64,000 nucleotides of DNA, taken from Anopheles merus. Lineage: Eukaryota; Arthropoda; Insecta; Diptera; Culicidae. Numbering within the stretch: the stretch's first letter is position 1; every line of letters begins with the position of its first letter. The stretch is from assembly GCF_017562075.2 (NCBI RefSeq), contig NC_054082.1:30659148-30723147 (forward strand), in the 5' to 3' direction. The translations under genes and the position numbers were made by a program. The notes beneath the pieces are model-generated. The model was not told the origin of the DNA and ran no database searches. It saw nothing but the letters and a program-made list of their open reading frames with translations. Positions 10,809 to 22,700 of the stretch are shown in pieces.

Positions 10809-13800
10809 TTACGTCGGACACAGCACCTTGAGAATGTAGTCCGTCAGCAGTGTAGGAACGGTTGGACTGTCCTCGTTGATCGCTTTCAGTACTGCAACGG
10901 TACCACAAAACCGGGGATAGTGTGAGCATTAGCGATTAAGCGATAAGTGTGTTATTCGAAAGGGATGCTTACTCTTAATCAGCACTTGCAGCGTTTGATT
11001 ATCGGGTGTACTGTTCAGCTGGTAAGGAATGACCGTGGTCAGATACTTGGGATCCATGCCTGAGGGAATGCAGCGAAAAGGCGAGAGAGAGAGAGAGAGA
11101 GAGACATTAAAAGATTATGTGGTGATTGTTACCCAAGAAAAAGTCATCTTCCCATGTTTGCTTTCCAACGCACTACTTACCCGAACTGTTTGTGGCACCG
11201 GTCGATCCTTTGCCCCCTGCCTTTCCCTTCTTCTTTTCCACGTGGTACTGGCGGCGACGGTTCTGTACGGCCAGCAGCAGCGAGATGAACGTGTTCTTGA
11301 GCTCCTTCTCGTACTCCAGCTCGTCGCGCAGTGCCAGCTCCGAGATGAGCGTCTCGGAGAACTCGCGAATCAGCACCTCCATCTCCATGTACAGCTCGTT
11401 TAGCTGCGTGATCGACAGGGAGCGCAATTCTAGAGCGAAACAAAAGGTACGTTAGAATATGCTATCCCAAAAGCTGCTTCTTTGCCCTGTTCCTCACTTT
11501 CTTCGTACAGCGGTGAGCCGAGCACTTCCTTGGCCTTCTCAATTACTTCATTCTCAAGCTGCCCGTCCTCCGAGCCAGTCTCGTCCATGATGTCATCGAT
11601 CTCCTTGATCACCTCGTCCGCTGTCTTGATCGGTTCGTTGTCCGCGTGCAGGCCGCCGAGTATGAGCGCATGCATGTCGAGATCGCTGGCGACCGCTTCG
11701 TCCTCCGAGCTGAGATCCTGCAGCAGCTCATCGTCCGGTGTGCCGGGTTTGCGCATGCCAAGGTTCAGCGCCGGTACATGCATTTGGCGCGCGTACGTTT
11801 TCGACCAATCGATCGGTAGAATGTTGCCAAAGTTGCCCGTAATAGTCCACCACATCCTGTCGGAGGTTGAGAAGAGCGGTAACATGGGTAAGAAAATACG
11901 TATATGCGAGGGAGGAATTAAAAGGTATTTTTTGCTTGTGAATGTCCAGCGCAATTGCAGGAATGATGTTGGTTGAGAGATAATAAATCATAAGATTAAA
12001 TTCATTTCGTTACAATCCTCCTGCATGTGTAACATGGAAAATAAATCTGCGTGCCCCACCAGGCAGTAGTGACCTATTATGACGAGGAGCTTTTTTTAGG
12101 CTCAAATACTGGGGCTTCTCCCTCAATGCTACTGGCGTATTGGACATCCATTATCCGAATACTGCATCGCCCCAATGCCCAATAATTGCTGCCACTGGTT
12201 CAAGGTCGCGTGGCGCACTGACACATGAGCGTCGCTACGGAAGCTTCGTGTTACACTTCCTTTTCCGTAACTGGGTCTTACAGTTTTGTCACTAATCCTT
12301 TCTATATGCGTTCGCGTTCGTTGTGTGTGTGTTTTTTTCCCAATGTCGCGGACGTTCTGCTAACGATTCTGTCCACCAAGGAAAGCCTTTTGGCATTTGA
12401 AAAGTACCAGCTTGGGGGAGTGTGTGTTTCTGTTTTTCTTAACATGACTCATGGACCCATGCACCATACGAGCACCGTATGCACGTGTTGAGCATGTGTA
12501 TCGATTCGTTTCTGGACGGTCTGTGTATAGTAGTAATAGAGCGGTCCAACTATTAATTTATTCAACGTTAATTACACTTTAACGCTGTCTGCGTTACAAC
12601 ATTGCTTTCTTTTCCAATGCGAATGAGCTATGGAAAGGAAGCATATAGCATGATGTTTTTTAAGAATAATTCTGAAGACTTCATGCACTGGGTATTTGTG
12701 TGCATGAAGGGGTAAGAAAAAGGTGCAATCCAATCGGTGCAAACCGAAAGCCTTCGATGCATGTTTCATCATCAATTCACATGTGCAAATGATGAACTGT
12801 TTCCAGCTTTTGCTTGTGGCGTATTACATAAATAAAAATTCAAAACGAAAAGAGTTGAGCCAAATAGAAAAACCGAAACGCACGAGGCCTATCGTTATGA
12901 AGCCCATTCGAATGCGCCATCAATAATCAACCATACAGCGCTGGTGCATGAGCCCCAATAATGCACAAAAATAGCACCAGTTTGCCTATCAATGTAATCA
13001 ACGTGTTGTAGCCGTTAGGCGAAAAAAAAAACACATAAAATACGGTGTGAAGATTATTGATTTTTTTTGCAAATGCTTCTCCGGACTACAGAGTGGTGGT
13101 GGATGTCTGTTATAAACATATGACAGCGAAAAGCCACCAAACATTGAACACCGTAAATCTCCCCATAGTAGGCCCAAAACGCGCAGTGCGCTACGCAAAG
13201 TTTGTTTGCGAAAGGTTTTTCTTTTTTTTATTATGTTGTTATTATGCTTGCGCAAACTGTTCGCTGGGCGGGGGGGTTGTTTCTCCGCCTTTACTCTCTC
13301 GCGATGATGAGCAGCAACGCGGCAATCGCTTGCCGATTGGGGCAATTTTATGACAACGGGGTGCCAAAACTCCTCCACGGCTCGCATACTTTCTTCTTTT
13401 AGGGCTACAATTTTCACGTGAAAAGTTCATTCAGACAGCAGTTGGGAGAAAATGGTCCAGCCGCCACGAGTCGCTGCCGTACGCAGCGCTTCCTTTCGCA
13501 CTGGCTGGGGATCCAAGACCAATGCCAATGGGGGAAGCGGGAGTCGTGGGGTGGGGTGGAGGACCGAATGGATGACGCTCCGTCGGGAAATAAAATTAAA
13601 CTGATGACTAATTTGCTTCAATCACTCCCGCTCGACCACCGCAACGGCACGGCTCGTCTGCGTAAAAATGCTGCTACGTGGTGGCGGTGCTATGTACGCA
13701 AGAGTGTGTGGTCTTTTGACAATGTTCCTACTGCGGCCTGCCCACAACCCCAGCCGTCCCCGGATTTGCCACCCACAACGGTCACACTTACTGGCACTCG

Positions 13801-14312
13801 TTCATGATTTCCTCCTGCGAGCGGACCTGCACCGGGGCCAGCTCCTCCACCGACTGCTCGTAGTTGCCGAAGCATTTCGTGATCTTCTCGTCGAACGTGT
13901 TGACCAAATCCTCCAGACTGCCGGTGAACGCTTCCGCAAAGTCGACGTTGTCTTTGATCGGTCCCACCTTAATGTTGTTGTTGTTGTTGGCAGTGGTGGT
14001 GGTGGTGGTGGTGTTCGAGTCGCCCCCACCCCGCACCGTGTCGTCCCCGAGCAGCAGGTTGTCGTTCAGCTCGTTCAAATCGTCATCCTTCTGGTTCTGC
14101 TGCTGCTGCTGCTGGTTGCCGTCGAGCGAACGGAGCGATTCTTTCAGATTGTTCAGATTCAGCGTGTCGCTGATGGTTACGGCCGCCGTTTTGCCGTTGG
14201 CCACATTCGAGGACTGGTACTCGACCGGGCCCCACTCGTCGCTCTCCTCGAACTGTGCCAATGGTGCCTCGAATTTGAGTTCGGCCATCTTATTAGCCAG
14301 GTCCCGCATCAC
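10809..14312 (-). CDS. Unc-76: Unc-76/FEZ family kinesin adaptor
   Basis: Five coding exons on the minus strand: 14312-13792, 11856-11498, 11429-11181, 11059-10973 and 10891-10809, total 1299 nt, 432 aa from the first ATG. A second in-frame ATG at 14288 (MAELKFEAPL) has a better Kozak context and probably is the family start, giving 424 aa. The N-terminus is acidic with a Gln run (after SLRSLDGN) and Thr and Asn homopolymers. The middle holds the conserved MWWTITGNFGNILPIDW segment. The C-terminal half (about ITQLNELYMEMEVLIREFSE onward) is a charged coiled coil typical of FEZ proteins, and the end is LTDYILKVLCPT. Unc-76/FEZ links kinesin heavy chain to cargo in axons and is needed for axon outgrowth and bundling. 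All splice phases agree. Intron 1 is 1935 bp; the others are 70-120 bp or less. Confidence 0.93.
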
Positions 14313-15700
14313 TTTTTTTATTGCGCAAAACTACACACTCGCGTCGAGAGGGGTAGGGGGGGAGTGTGGAGGTTGCAAAGAGAATGGCACACTAACACGG
14401 GCGGAAGGGCAGAACGGGGGGTGGTGGCACGGGTAGTACTGTTCAATAGACAGCAATTATTTCTTTTCCGCAACTTGGAATGTTGGTGGAAAGGGGGTTG
14501 GAATCGTTCAGTAAAATGTAGAAGAATATCACAAAACACACACACGCACACACGTTTTGCCTTCCGCAAGGGGACATACACCGCAACCCCAAACTTTCTC
14601 TCTTCGGCCCGCTCGCACGCCCTGCACACGAATGTGCACAACCAACACTCACTCACGCACAGCCACAAATGGGCCCTTTTGGACGAATCGAAACCGAACC
14701 AGCGGGAGGGCTACGCTTCTTTATCATCCGCATACGACACGAAAACAATCCAAGTGGCACTAGCTTTTTAACACTTTTCAACCTAGCCCGCGACACCACA
14801 GCACCAGCAAGTCCCAACAGAACAAAGCACCAACCCAGCGCAGTAGTGAGAGCGATTACGCCGCGACGAAAAGCACTATGTCGGTCGGTCGATATCGCAG
14901 TACCACGGGTAATGTTGTTCGTTTTTCCTGCGTGTTGAAAATTCTGCACCAAACCACCCTTCTTCGGTTGCTCCAATGTTTTGCACAGAGCAGTCCGGCG
15001 AGAGTTTTCTCTTCTCCAGCGCCCGGTAGCGCGAGCGGGACGGAGCAATCCAAAACCACTGCTAAGGGCACGGTGGGCGTACCGTCGGACGCGCAGCTGT
15101 CACTCGGGTCATATGACATATTGAACATACAATAAATTGGATGCATAAAAATCCGTAAAAATATTATTTGTTAAATAAAAACATGTTTTTTTACATTGGA
15201 TAAAAGTGTATGCCAGGTTTAAGGAAAATACAGAATGAAAATAATGTTAAATATTTTCACCCACTGTGCTACGCTGCACGTGTTTATACTGGTCGTTTTG
15301 AAAAGTTTGTAGAAACGAGGGACATCTAACTTTTCTTAGAAAAAAACACATCGTTCGTTTGGAAGAAAACACAACTAATTAGCATCGCGCATTGTCCTTA
15401 CAATTTTGCAATATTTTCCTTAAACTATCTCGCAAACTTATGTAAGCTGCAATATTAGCAGTTTTGAGATATATATGTATACCATGAATCAAGAATAAAA
15501 AGGACACCTTTTTTGAGAATGTTTTGCCCTCAGAAACGAGCGATCGACAAACCCCAATAACAATTTCATGTATTCTGTTCCTAGGAGAAAATAAGAAACA
15601 CCGAAAGATCAAGTGCATCTAACGATACATAAAATCGAAACAAAATTTCAACCCCCTTTGGCCGGCATGCTGCATGCGTCACCGTTATCCGTTTCCCAAG
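14313..15700. promoter_or_regulatory. unc-76 5' leader and divergent promoter region
   Basis: The sequence directly upstream of the unc-76 ATG (up to about 15.1 kb) is GC-balanced, rich in CACA and lacks long protein-like frames, as expected of a 5'UTR and promoter. From about 15.12 to 15.65 kb it becomes AT-rich. I could not place a transcription start. The next gene (G9a) is transcribed away from here, so this holds at least one of the two divergent promoters. Confidence 0.4.
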
Positions 15701-17204
15701 CGCTGTTTTGATCCTCGCTGGCTGGTAAATATGCTGCAACCCCTATAATTCCACTCCCCCCCCTAATGTAATGCACGCGTTCGATCGTGTTGCGCTGCTT
15801 CTTGAGCATTCTGCGGGAAAAAGAAGTTCGATTTGCAGGGGAGGACTACGTGATTTTCCACACCTGCATGTGTGTGCGAGTGTGTGTGTGAGAGAGTGTG
15901 GTAAGTTGCAAAAACACAGAGAGCATGAGCGAGTAGCAATGAGCGGATTGACGCACGAACGGAAGAAAGAGACGCCATGCAAGGGGGTGAACTCTTTGCA
16001 CTCTTGCCTCTTGCGTTCCTGCCAGAGCCCTTAACAACGTGCTTATCGACGCTCCGCACCCATACAGCTACACGGACGGCGTGCGTGCGTGTGCGTGCCT
16101 GCTGCAAAGAGAGTATGCGAAGAAAATCCAGCATTGAAAGGCACACCGTTCTTCGTCTCGGGTGCGTTTTCGGTGGGTTCCCGACGCACAGCAGGAAAAG
16201 ACATCCCCCCGAGGGGTGGTGTAGGCAAAGTCAGCGAGAAAGAGAGACGAAAGTGCGGGCTAGTTGGGGCCAAATCCTGTGTGGGTGCTAGAAGAAGGAA
16301 CACGACGGGTTTGGTTTGTTGCGAACAACGGCGGAACGGTCGCAAGTAGCAATAGAGACACAATATCGGGGTAGAGATCGTCCCGACTAGACTCTTGGTA
16401 CTGTGAAGTGTGTGTGTTTGTGTGTATGTGTGTGTAGTGTAGTGTAGTGTAGCAGCACAATCCCTGCTCAAGAGGTTCCCCCGGGGGCTGCGGGGTCGCC
16501 CAGTGCAGAAGAAGGAAGAGCAGAAAAAAAGGTAGCTTATTTTATCCCCGGCAGTGTCTTTGCGTGAACAGTTCCATCTCGAAACTGCTGGTGCGCGGTG
16601 GTGGTGTGGTTTATTGTTTGCTGTTCAGCAACGGGAGGGAGGGGGAAGGCAGTCGAAAGAAAATGTCGGCCAGTTATGTGTGGTGAGGATCAATCGATGA
16701 GGCAACGGGGTGCACTAAAGGTGGTTAGTGAGCAAGGGTACACGGCAGTAGTAATCGCGACATAAGGGAAAAATCCATTCCTTCCTATCGTTGCCGTGCA
16801 CCCAGTCGTCGAAATTTTTGCATTAATTTGTGGGTGCAAATGCGCTCCCTCCCGAAGGGTGTCGCGGGTTGTGGGGTTGGGCTGCTATTGCGTCGAGAGG
16901 TGATGATAATATTATCGAGACGAGGACAACACACAGAGAGAGCAGATTGGCATTGATGATATGCTGCTGGGGTGCTTGTGCTGCTGCTGCTGCTGCTGCT
17001 GCTGAGGGGTTGCTTTGCTAACTCTCGCGCCTGTGTGTGCGCCTCGCTGGTGTATATGTGTGTGCGCGCGCGTTTGCAAGATTCACCGACGACACAGCGG
17101 CGTGTGATGATGGTGATGATGATGATGATGATATCCCAACCGAAGAAGGTGATCGTGCGTGTTTGTTGAGCACAGAGCAGTAGGCTGCCCCGTTGACGTG
17201 TGTG

Positions 17205-17272
<68 letters not shown>

Positions 17273-19764
17273 AACTGTACATCGTAAAGTGTATGACCGC
17301 GAGGTAGACGGCCAAAAAGCGAGAAAGAGAGAGAGGGAGCCAGGGCGGAGGAAGCAGGCACGGGATTTCGATAAGAAGTGGTAATCTTTTATGCTGTGCA
17401 GGAAATTCGATCCAACCCCGAAAGTGCGCGACATTCACAAAAGGCAGTGGTGTGTGGTGGTGGTGTGGTGCTGTAATTTTTATTCGCTACCTCCACCGAC
17501 ATCTTCTGCCCGTCGTGTTCTCCCTTTGTGCTGTTGTTCTGCTGTGGTGCTGCTGCAAGAAGCAACGAAAACGAAAGGCGAGAGCAACCGAAAGCGAAAG
17601 TAATAGATGCCCACACGCGCTAATGGGTGCGAAGTGAGCATAAAAAGGAAGAAGAAGCAGAAGAAAACACGGTAGTTGCTCCAATATGCTTCTTCGCACA
17701 CACCTAACCCATCGCCGACCGTAAATTGGCCCTGCAGAAGAACTACACGGATCGGCAAACCCTCCACCACTGCTCGCGCCCTACGCTTTTTACCGCGGGG
17801 ATGCGTATTTTGCCTTCGTTCTGCTCACTCATCGTCGTTCTTCAGCTACAGGGCACACGGCAGCTAGGTTACAGCGCCGCCTGCTGCTGCTGCTGCTTTT
17901 GCTGTGTGGTGCGGCGTGCTGTTTGTGTGTTGGTGTTGTGTGCGAGAGGAGCAGCAGCAGCAGCAGCAGCAGCAGCACCGTTTATCAGCGTGCAAAGCTA
18001 GAGCAGGAGAAGGAGTGTGTGCAGTGTGTGTGCGCTTGATTTGATGCGACGGTCGAGAGCCATTTACCCAGGTCGAAAAGTGCTCTGTGGTCGTGTGCAT
18101 GTGTACATGTGTGTGTGTGGATGGATAGTTTAGTTTTGCTGCTATGCTGCGCTGTGCGATCGAAGAAGCTGCTGCTTCTATTACGCTTGTGATTGCTTCG
18201 TTCTGCTGCACACATCGTGCCACATACACGGGGACACGGACGCAAAGTTGCAGAAAAATAAGTCTGTTGTCACTTCCACCCCTGTGCTATTGGGGGGAGG
18301 AGGGGGGAGCACAGTTTCCCAGCTTCACCAGTAGTGTTGCGCGCTGGTGGGGCGTGTGGGGCAGCTGGGCGATCTTCGCATCGAAGGGAAATCTAGTGTG
18401 TTTGTGCTCGGCAAGCGTTTTTTTTGTTCTCCTGCTCCCGTTGGAATTAGTTTGACACTTGGAAGGGTTTTTCATTCCCTTCATGCCGTGTGCCTGTGTG
18501 TTGTAGCTGCGAAAGGGCGAGATCGTTGTGACTGAGTGTGAGTTGTGTCTTCTTCGTGGTGTTTGCTCGTGGTTTCCTCTTACGTGCATATGGCATGGCG
18601 CAATGGAAACGGGATGATGGTGATGTGTGTGTGTTGTGCCCACACAACCTCGAAACTCCTTCGTTTGTCCCCCATGCCCGACAGCATTGAGTGCAGATTT
18701 TTTTCTTTCTTAAGCTTTACGTGTTTGTGTTTATAATTTCCGTTCTCTTCTTCTTCTTCTAGTCCTTGCATTTCCTTCTCACTGGCACAGAAAAAAAGGA
18801 CTGCGTGCGGCTGCAAAGCAAGGATGCGTTTTGCACCGTAACAGTGTGTGTGTCTCTCTTGTGTGTGTGTGTGTATCTTTGTACATGAACGTGTGTGAGT
18901 GTGCAGTGTAGTGTTTGCTTGTGTTTCTGGATACAGTGGTCCCTTTTCGATGCTGTGTGTAATTGATGTGTTGCAGAGCAAACGGTCCACGGTCGGGGAT
19001 GAGGCAAGCAAATGATTGCGCGTGTTCGATGCCCTGGCAACAGTGAAGACAGTGTCGCACAATCGGCAATCTATCTGTGTGACAACGCTTGCGGAGTGGT
19101 GTGCGGGGAGGGAAGCATCCTACGATAAACAGAGCATCCTCGGGGCGATCGATCCCCCCCCAGGTTGTGTGGTTCACTTCTCATTAGTGTGGGGCCGAGG
19201 CGCAGTGTGCCATGATGCTGCAGTGTCGTCGCTAGCTAGTGGATACGGATACGAAAACAGCCCCCGAAACAAAGGGTGAAAGAGCGAGGGGGTGGTATGG
19301 TGTTCTATGGCTACCAATCGCAACCGTAAAAGACACCGTGCGGAATGCCCCGGAAGCGGGTGTTTGTTTTTTGCTACTCCGCACGGAAAGTGGCCCGTGA
19401 GATGCGAGATGTGAGATATGAATAGTATACATCCGAGCGAGCGAGTCGCGTTAGAAAGTGAGAAGAATAAAGTGAGTTGGTGTGTGAGAATCGAGGCGAC
19501 CGTGTGACGCGCGTGACTCAGTGAGGGTGAAAATTAGTGGCACGAACACACTGAAGAAGCGAGAGGGGGGGAAGAAAGTGAGACGGAACAGATCGTGGAA
19601 TTGGATATTGGTTTTCCGTGCAACTTGAGGGAGGGGAGGGAATGGTGTGTGATTAGCAGAGCTACACTGAAAGCGACACACCCGTTAGAGATTGTTTCTG
19701 CCGGAAGGCGCAAGGGTCGCGTAAAACTAGCCGAAAGAATCACGAGCGCGAGCATACGCGAACG
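15701..19764 (+). promoter_or_regulatory. G9a upstream region and long 5' leader
   Basis: Four kilobases without a protein-like frame, full of GT runs, (GCT)n runs (about 16978-17003, 17880-17895, 17951-17975) and an ATG/GAT run near 17106-17131. The stretch 18.8-19.76 kb immediately before the G9a ATG looks like transcribed leader. A strong acceptor-like tract (pyrimidines ending TTCTTCTAG) at 18740-18762 suggests an intron within the 5'UTR. Several short upstream ATGs are present. Exact transcription start unknown. Confidence 0.4.
17206..17271. repeat. (TG)33 microsatellite
   Basis: An uninterrupted TG/CA dinucleotide run of 66 bases, the longest of this type in the window. It makes false His-Thr frames on the minus strand. 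It lies in the G9a upstream region. Confidence 0.98.
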
Positions 19765-22700
19765 ATGGATTTCATCGACGATCTGCTGAATCAAATGTCG
19801 TCCGCCTTCAACCAGGAGACGGCCATCCCGAAGAAGGAGGAGATCTCGATGGACGAAACGCTCAAGTGGCGAGCGCTGAAGAACAATCAGTTTGCATCGC
19901 GGACGCGTCTGCCCCAGCAGCAGCAGCAAGCGGGTAGCGGTGGAAGTGGAACGCGCAGCGGTCAGACCAACGGACGCAAGAGTGCTGGTGCGACCAGCGG
20001 CGGCGGCAGTGGCACGGCTAGCGGAAGCACTCCGAGGAGGGAGCGGCGCCGAACGGTGGGAGGAACGGGCAGCAATAGCAGCAACGACAGTGGCAGCAGC
20101 AACGTTGCAGTGGATGAGGGCAGCAGATCACCGGCGGCACTGCTGGGTGACAACGGTTGCTTGACGCCCCCCGAGACAGCAAACGGAGCGGGAGAGGACG
20201 GCGGGGAGGACGAAGAGGACAACATTGAGATAGAGATAGCGAAGGATATTAGCGGCGAGGAGTTGCAGGAAGCGCTCGGGCTAAGCCAGCTGATCGAGGT
20301 CGACTCGGCGGAAGACTTTGCTGCAGGCGGCGCGATGGAGGTGGATGAGGATCGGCTGGAGCCGTCGGACGATTCGCTGCTGCCCGGTGGTGATCGGAAA
20401 AGTAGTCCACCAGCCCTAGCGAAGCTGGGCACAGAGAAGGAGGAGGAAGAGGAGGAGGTGGTGGACGGAATCGTGCAGGAAGATTGCAAACCGGAAGACG
20501 AGATGGACACAAAGTCATCGCTGCTCGAGGTGCCATATTGCAGTAGTGCGAGTGTGAGTCCCTCGATGGGTCTGGCCCAGGGGAAGGACTCGGCCGGCGA
20601 TCAGCAGCAGCAGCAGCTGAAACGGGACACGGATGAGACGGTTGCGCCGGATGTGCCGATGGAAACCAACGAGCTGGAACTGGAGACAAAGTCAAGCAAT
20701 ACGTTCGAGGGCGAGACAGCAGCAGTAGAGGGAGATGGTACGGGGCGCGTCTCCGTTGCAGAATCAGCAAGCAAACAGGAACCTGCTCTTGAGGAGGGTA
20801 GCGAAAAGGGCGACCAGACCGACGGTGGCAGTAGTGCTGCCGAGGGGCACGACGAACAGGATCACGTTGCGGTGGCGGAACTGGACGACGCATCGACGCT
20901 GGAAGATGACGAAGACGATGTGCTCATCATCAACACCGACGAGATGGACGAGGTGGTGGAGCTAGCGGAAACGTCCAAAGAGGACGAGGAAGACGATGAA
21001 GATGGTATGTCGGACGGCAAAATAGCAGCGGAGCAATCGAATGCTGACGTTCGTGCGAAAACTGCGTCCCCACCGAAAGATAACGATGCCAGTACGGCAG
21101 TGGTGTCATCGGAGAAGCCGGATGAAAAGCAACCAGAACCGGAACCGCTGGTCGTGGTGGCCATTCCCACCGAAAACGTGACCGAAAGCGAGGAGGAAAA
21201 GTTTAACCCACAGGAAGAAGCGGCCGGAGCGTTGCAGGGTGACAAACTCAGCCACGACGACCAGTCTGCGGGCGATTGTGGCGAGGTGAAGTACTCCGAC
21301 GCTTTAAAGTCTTCCATTAGCGGGTCGCCAACGAAGGCGGACGACGAGGCACGGTCGGACAAAAAGCTGGTAGAATCGAAGACTGACGAAGCAATGGCGG
21401 CGGAAGATAGGAAGCCTGCCGAACACGAAACACACTCCGACGCAGGGTCAGCAAATACCTCAACGGAGGATGGCGCCGACAAGACCAAACAGCCGGCCGG
21501 ACGAACGACACGGAGCAAGAAGGGAGCCGCTGTGGTGGCCACCGCTGCTACTGCGGTTGCCTCGGCTACCAGCACAACGCTTTCGCAGAGACGATCCCAG
21601 CGCTTCCAGAAGGAGTCGGCCGGGGCGGCGGGAGATGGTAAACCGAACGGCGATGTAGCCAGCGAACCATCCACGATCGTGGTGAAGGAGGAAGAAGTGG
21701 ACGATGGAGCGGCAGCCAAGAAGCGTGCCTCGGTCGGGCCAGCTAGTGAGGCTAAGGTGAAGGGCACGCTCAAGTCCGACCGTAGTCTGCGTAGCAAGCA
21801 GCAGGGAAATGCCGGTACGCTGCCGGCACAGCCCACCGTGATGACTCGCCGTGCCTCGGAGACGGTGAAACCGTCAGCGGACGAGGCGAACGAGTCGCTT
21901 GATACGGTGGAGACCGGCGCCGACAAGTCGATCGTTGGTCGCCGGGGACGGAAGCGATTGAGCCAGGAGCGGTCGGTGACAGCTGCCGCTTCGGTGGTAT
22001 CGAACGAGCCGCCGGTGGTTCGTGCGCGTGAAAAGCCAGCCCGCGATGAGCCGGCCAAAGTGGTGGAAGCGGCCGAGCAGCGTCGTGCCAGCCGGTCGGG
22101 GTTTCCCGCAGAACCAGAGGAAAGCGACGCTGGTGGCAAGGTGACGGTAGCAGTGACACCCGCACAGCAGGAAAAATCCACTCCTCAGCAGCAAGTGCCG
22201 CAGCGGCGTGGCAGGAAGCGGAAGAATCCAAGCACCGCCGAAGCAACGCCACCAACGGCTACGTCCACACCGTCCGGTCCCGGAGCTGCCAGCGCGGACA
22301 AACCTCCGCTACATCCGTACAAACGTGCGGCCAGAGTGTCCAGGGACGGCAGCGACGGTATCCTGGCGTCCGCACTGGCCCGCCGTGACAAGGTGGACTC
22401 GCAGGGGCGCCTGTCGCGTCCGATCAAGCTGTCCGCCAAGATTCTCGCCAACGAGGAGCTGCGCCAGGGCTTCGAGCAGCACAACAATGGGCGTATCATC
22501 ATCGGATCGGAGCAGTCTTCCCCTGCCGTGGTGGTGCACGAGGACGAACTGCCCTCAGTTTCGGTGGTGGAACCGGAGAAGCAACGCAAACCGGCTCGAG
22601 ACGTAGTGGAACATTCGGTCGCTAGCAGCAGCACGATCGGTAGCAGCAGCGAGGATGTAACGCTGGTGTCGGTGACCATGCCACCAACAGCGAAACCAGC

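Noticed and set aside
13668..14771. 367-codon plus-strand frame over unc-76 exon 1
   Set aside because: Shadow frame opposite a conserved coding exon; its continuation runs into the leader and ends in CACA-derived Thr/His repeats.
16785..17438. Minus-strand frame with a long Thr-His repeat
   Set aside because: It is produced by translating the TG/CA microsatellite at 17206-17271, not by a gene.
20862..22181. 439-codon open frame on the minus strand, and other long minus frames between 19.9 and 24.1 kb
   Set aside because: All are antisense shadows of the G9a first exon. They are Ser/Ala-rich and without domain motifs, while the plus frame continues correctly into the conserved Cys-rich and ankyrin exons.
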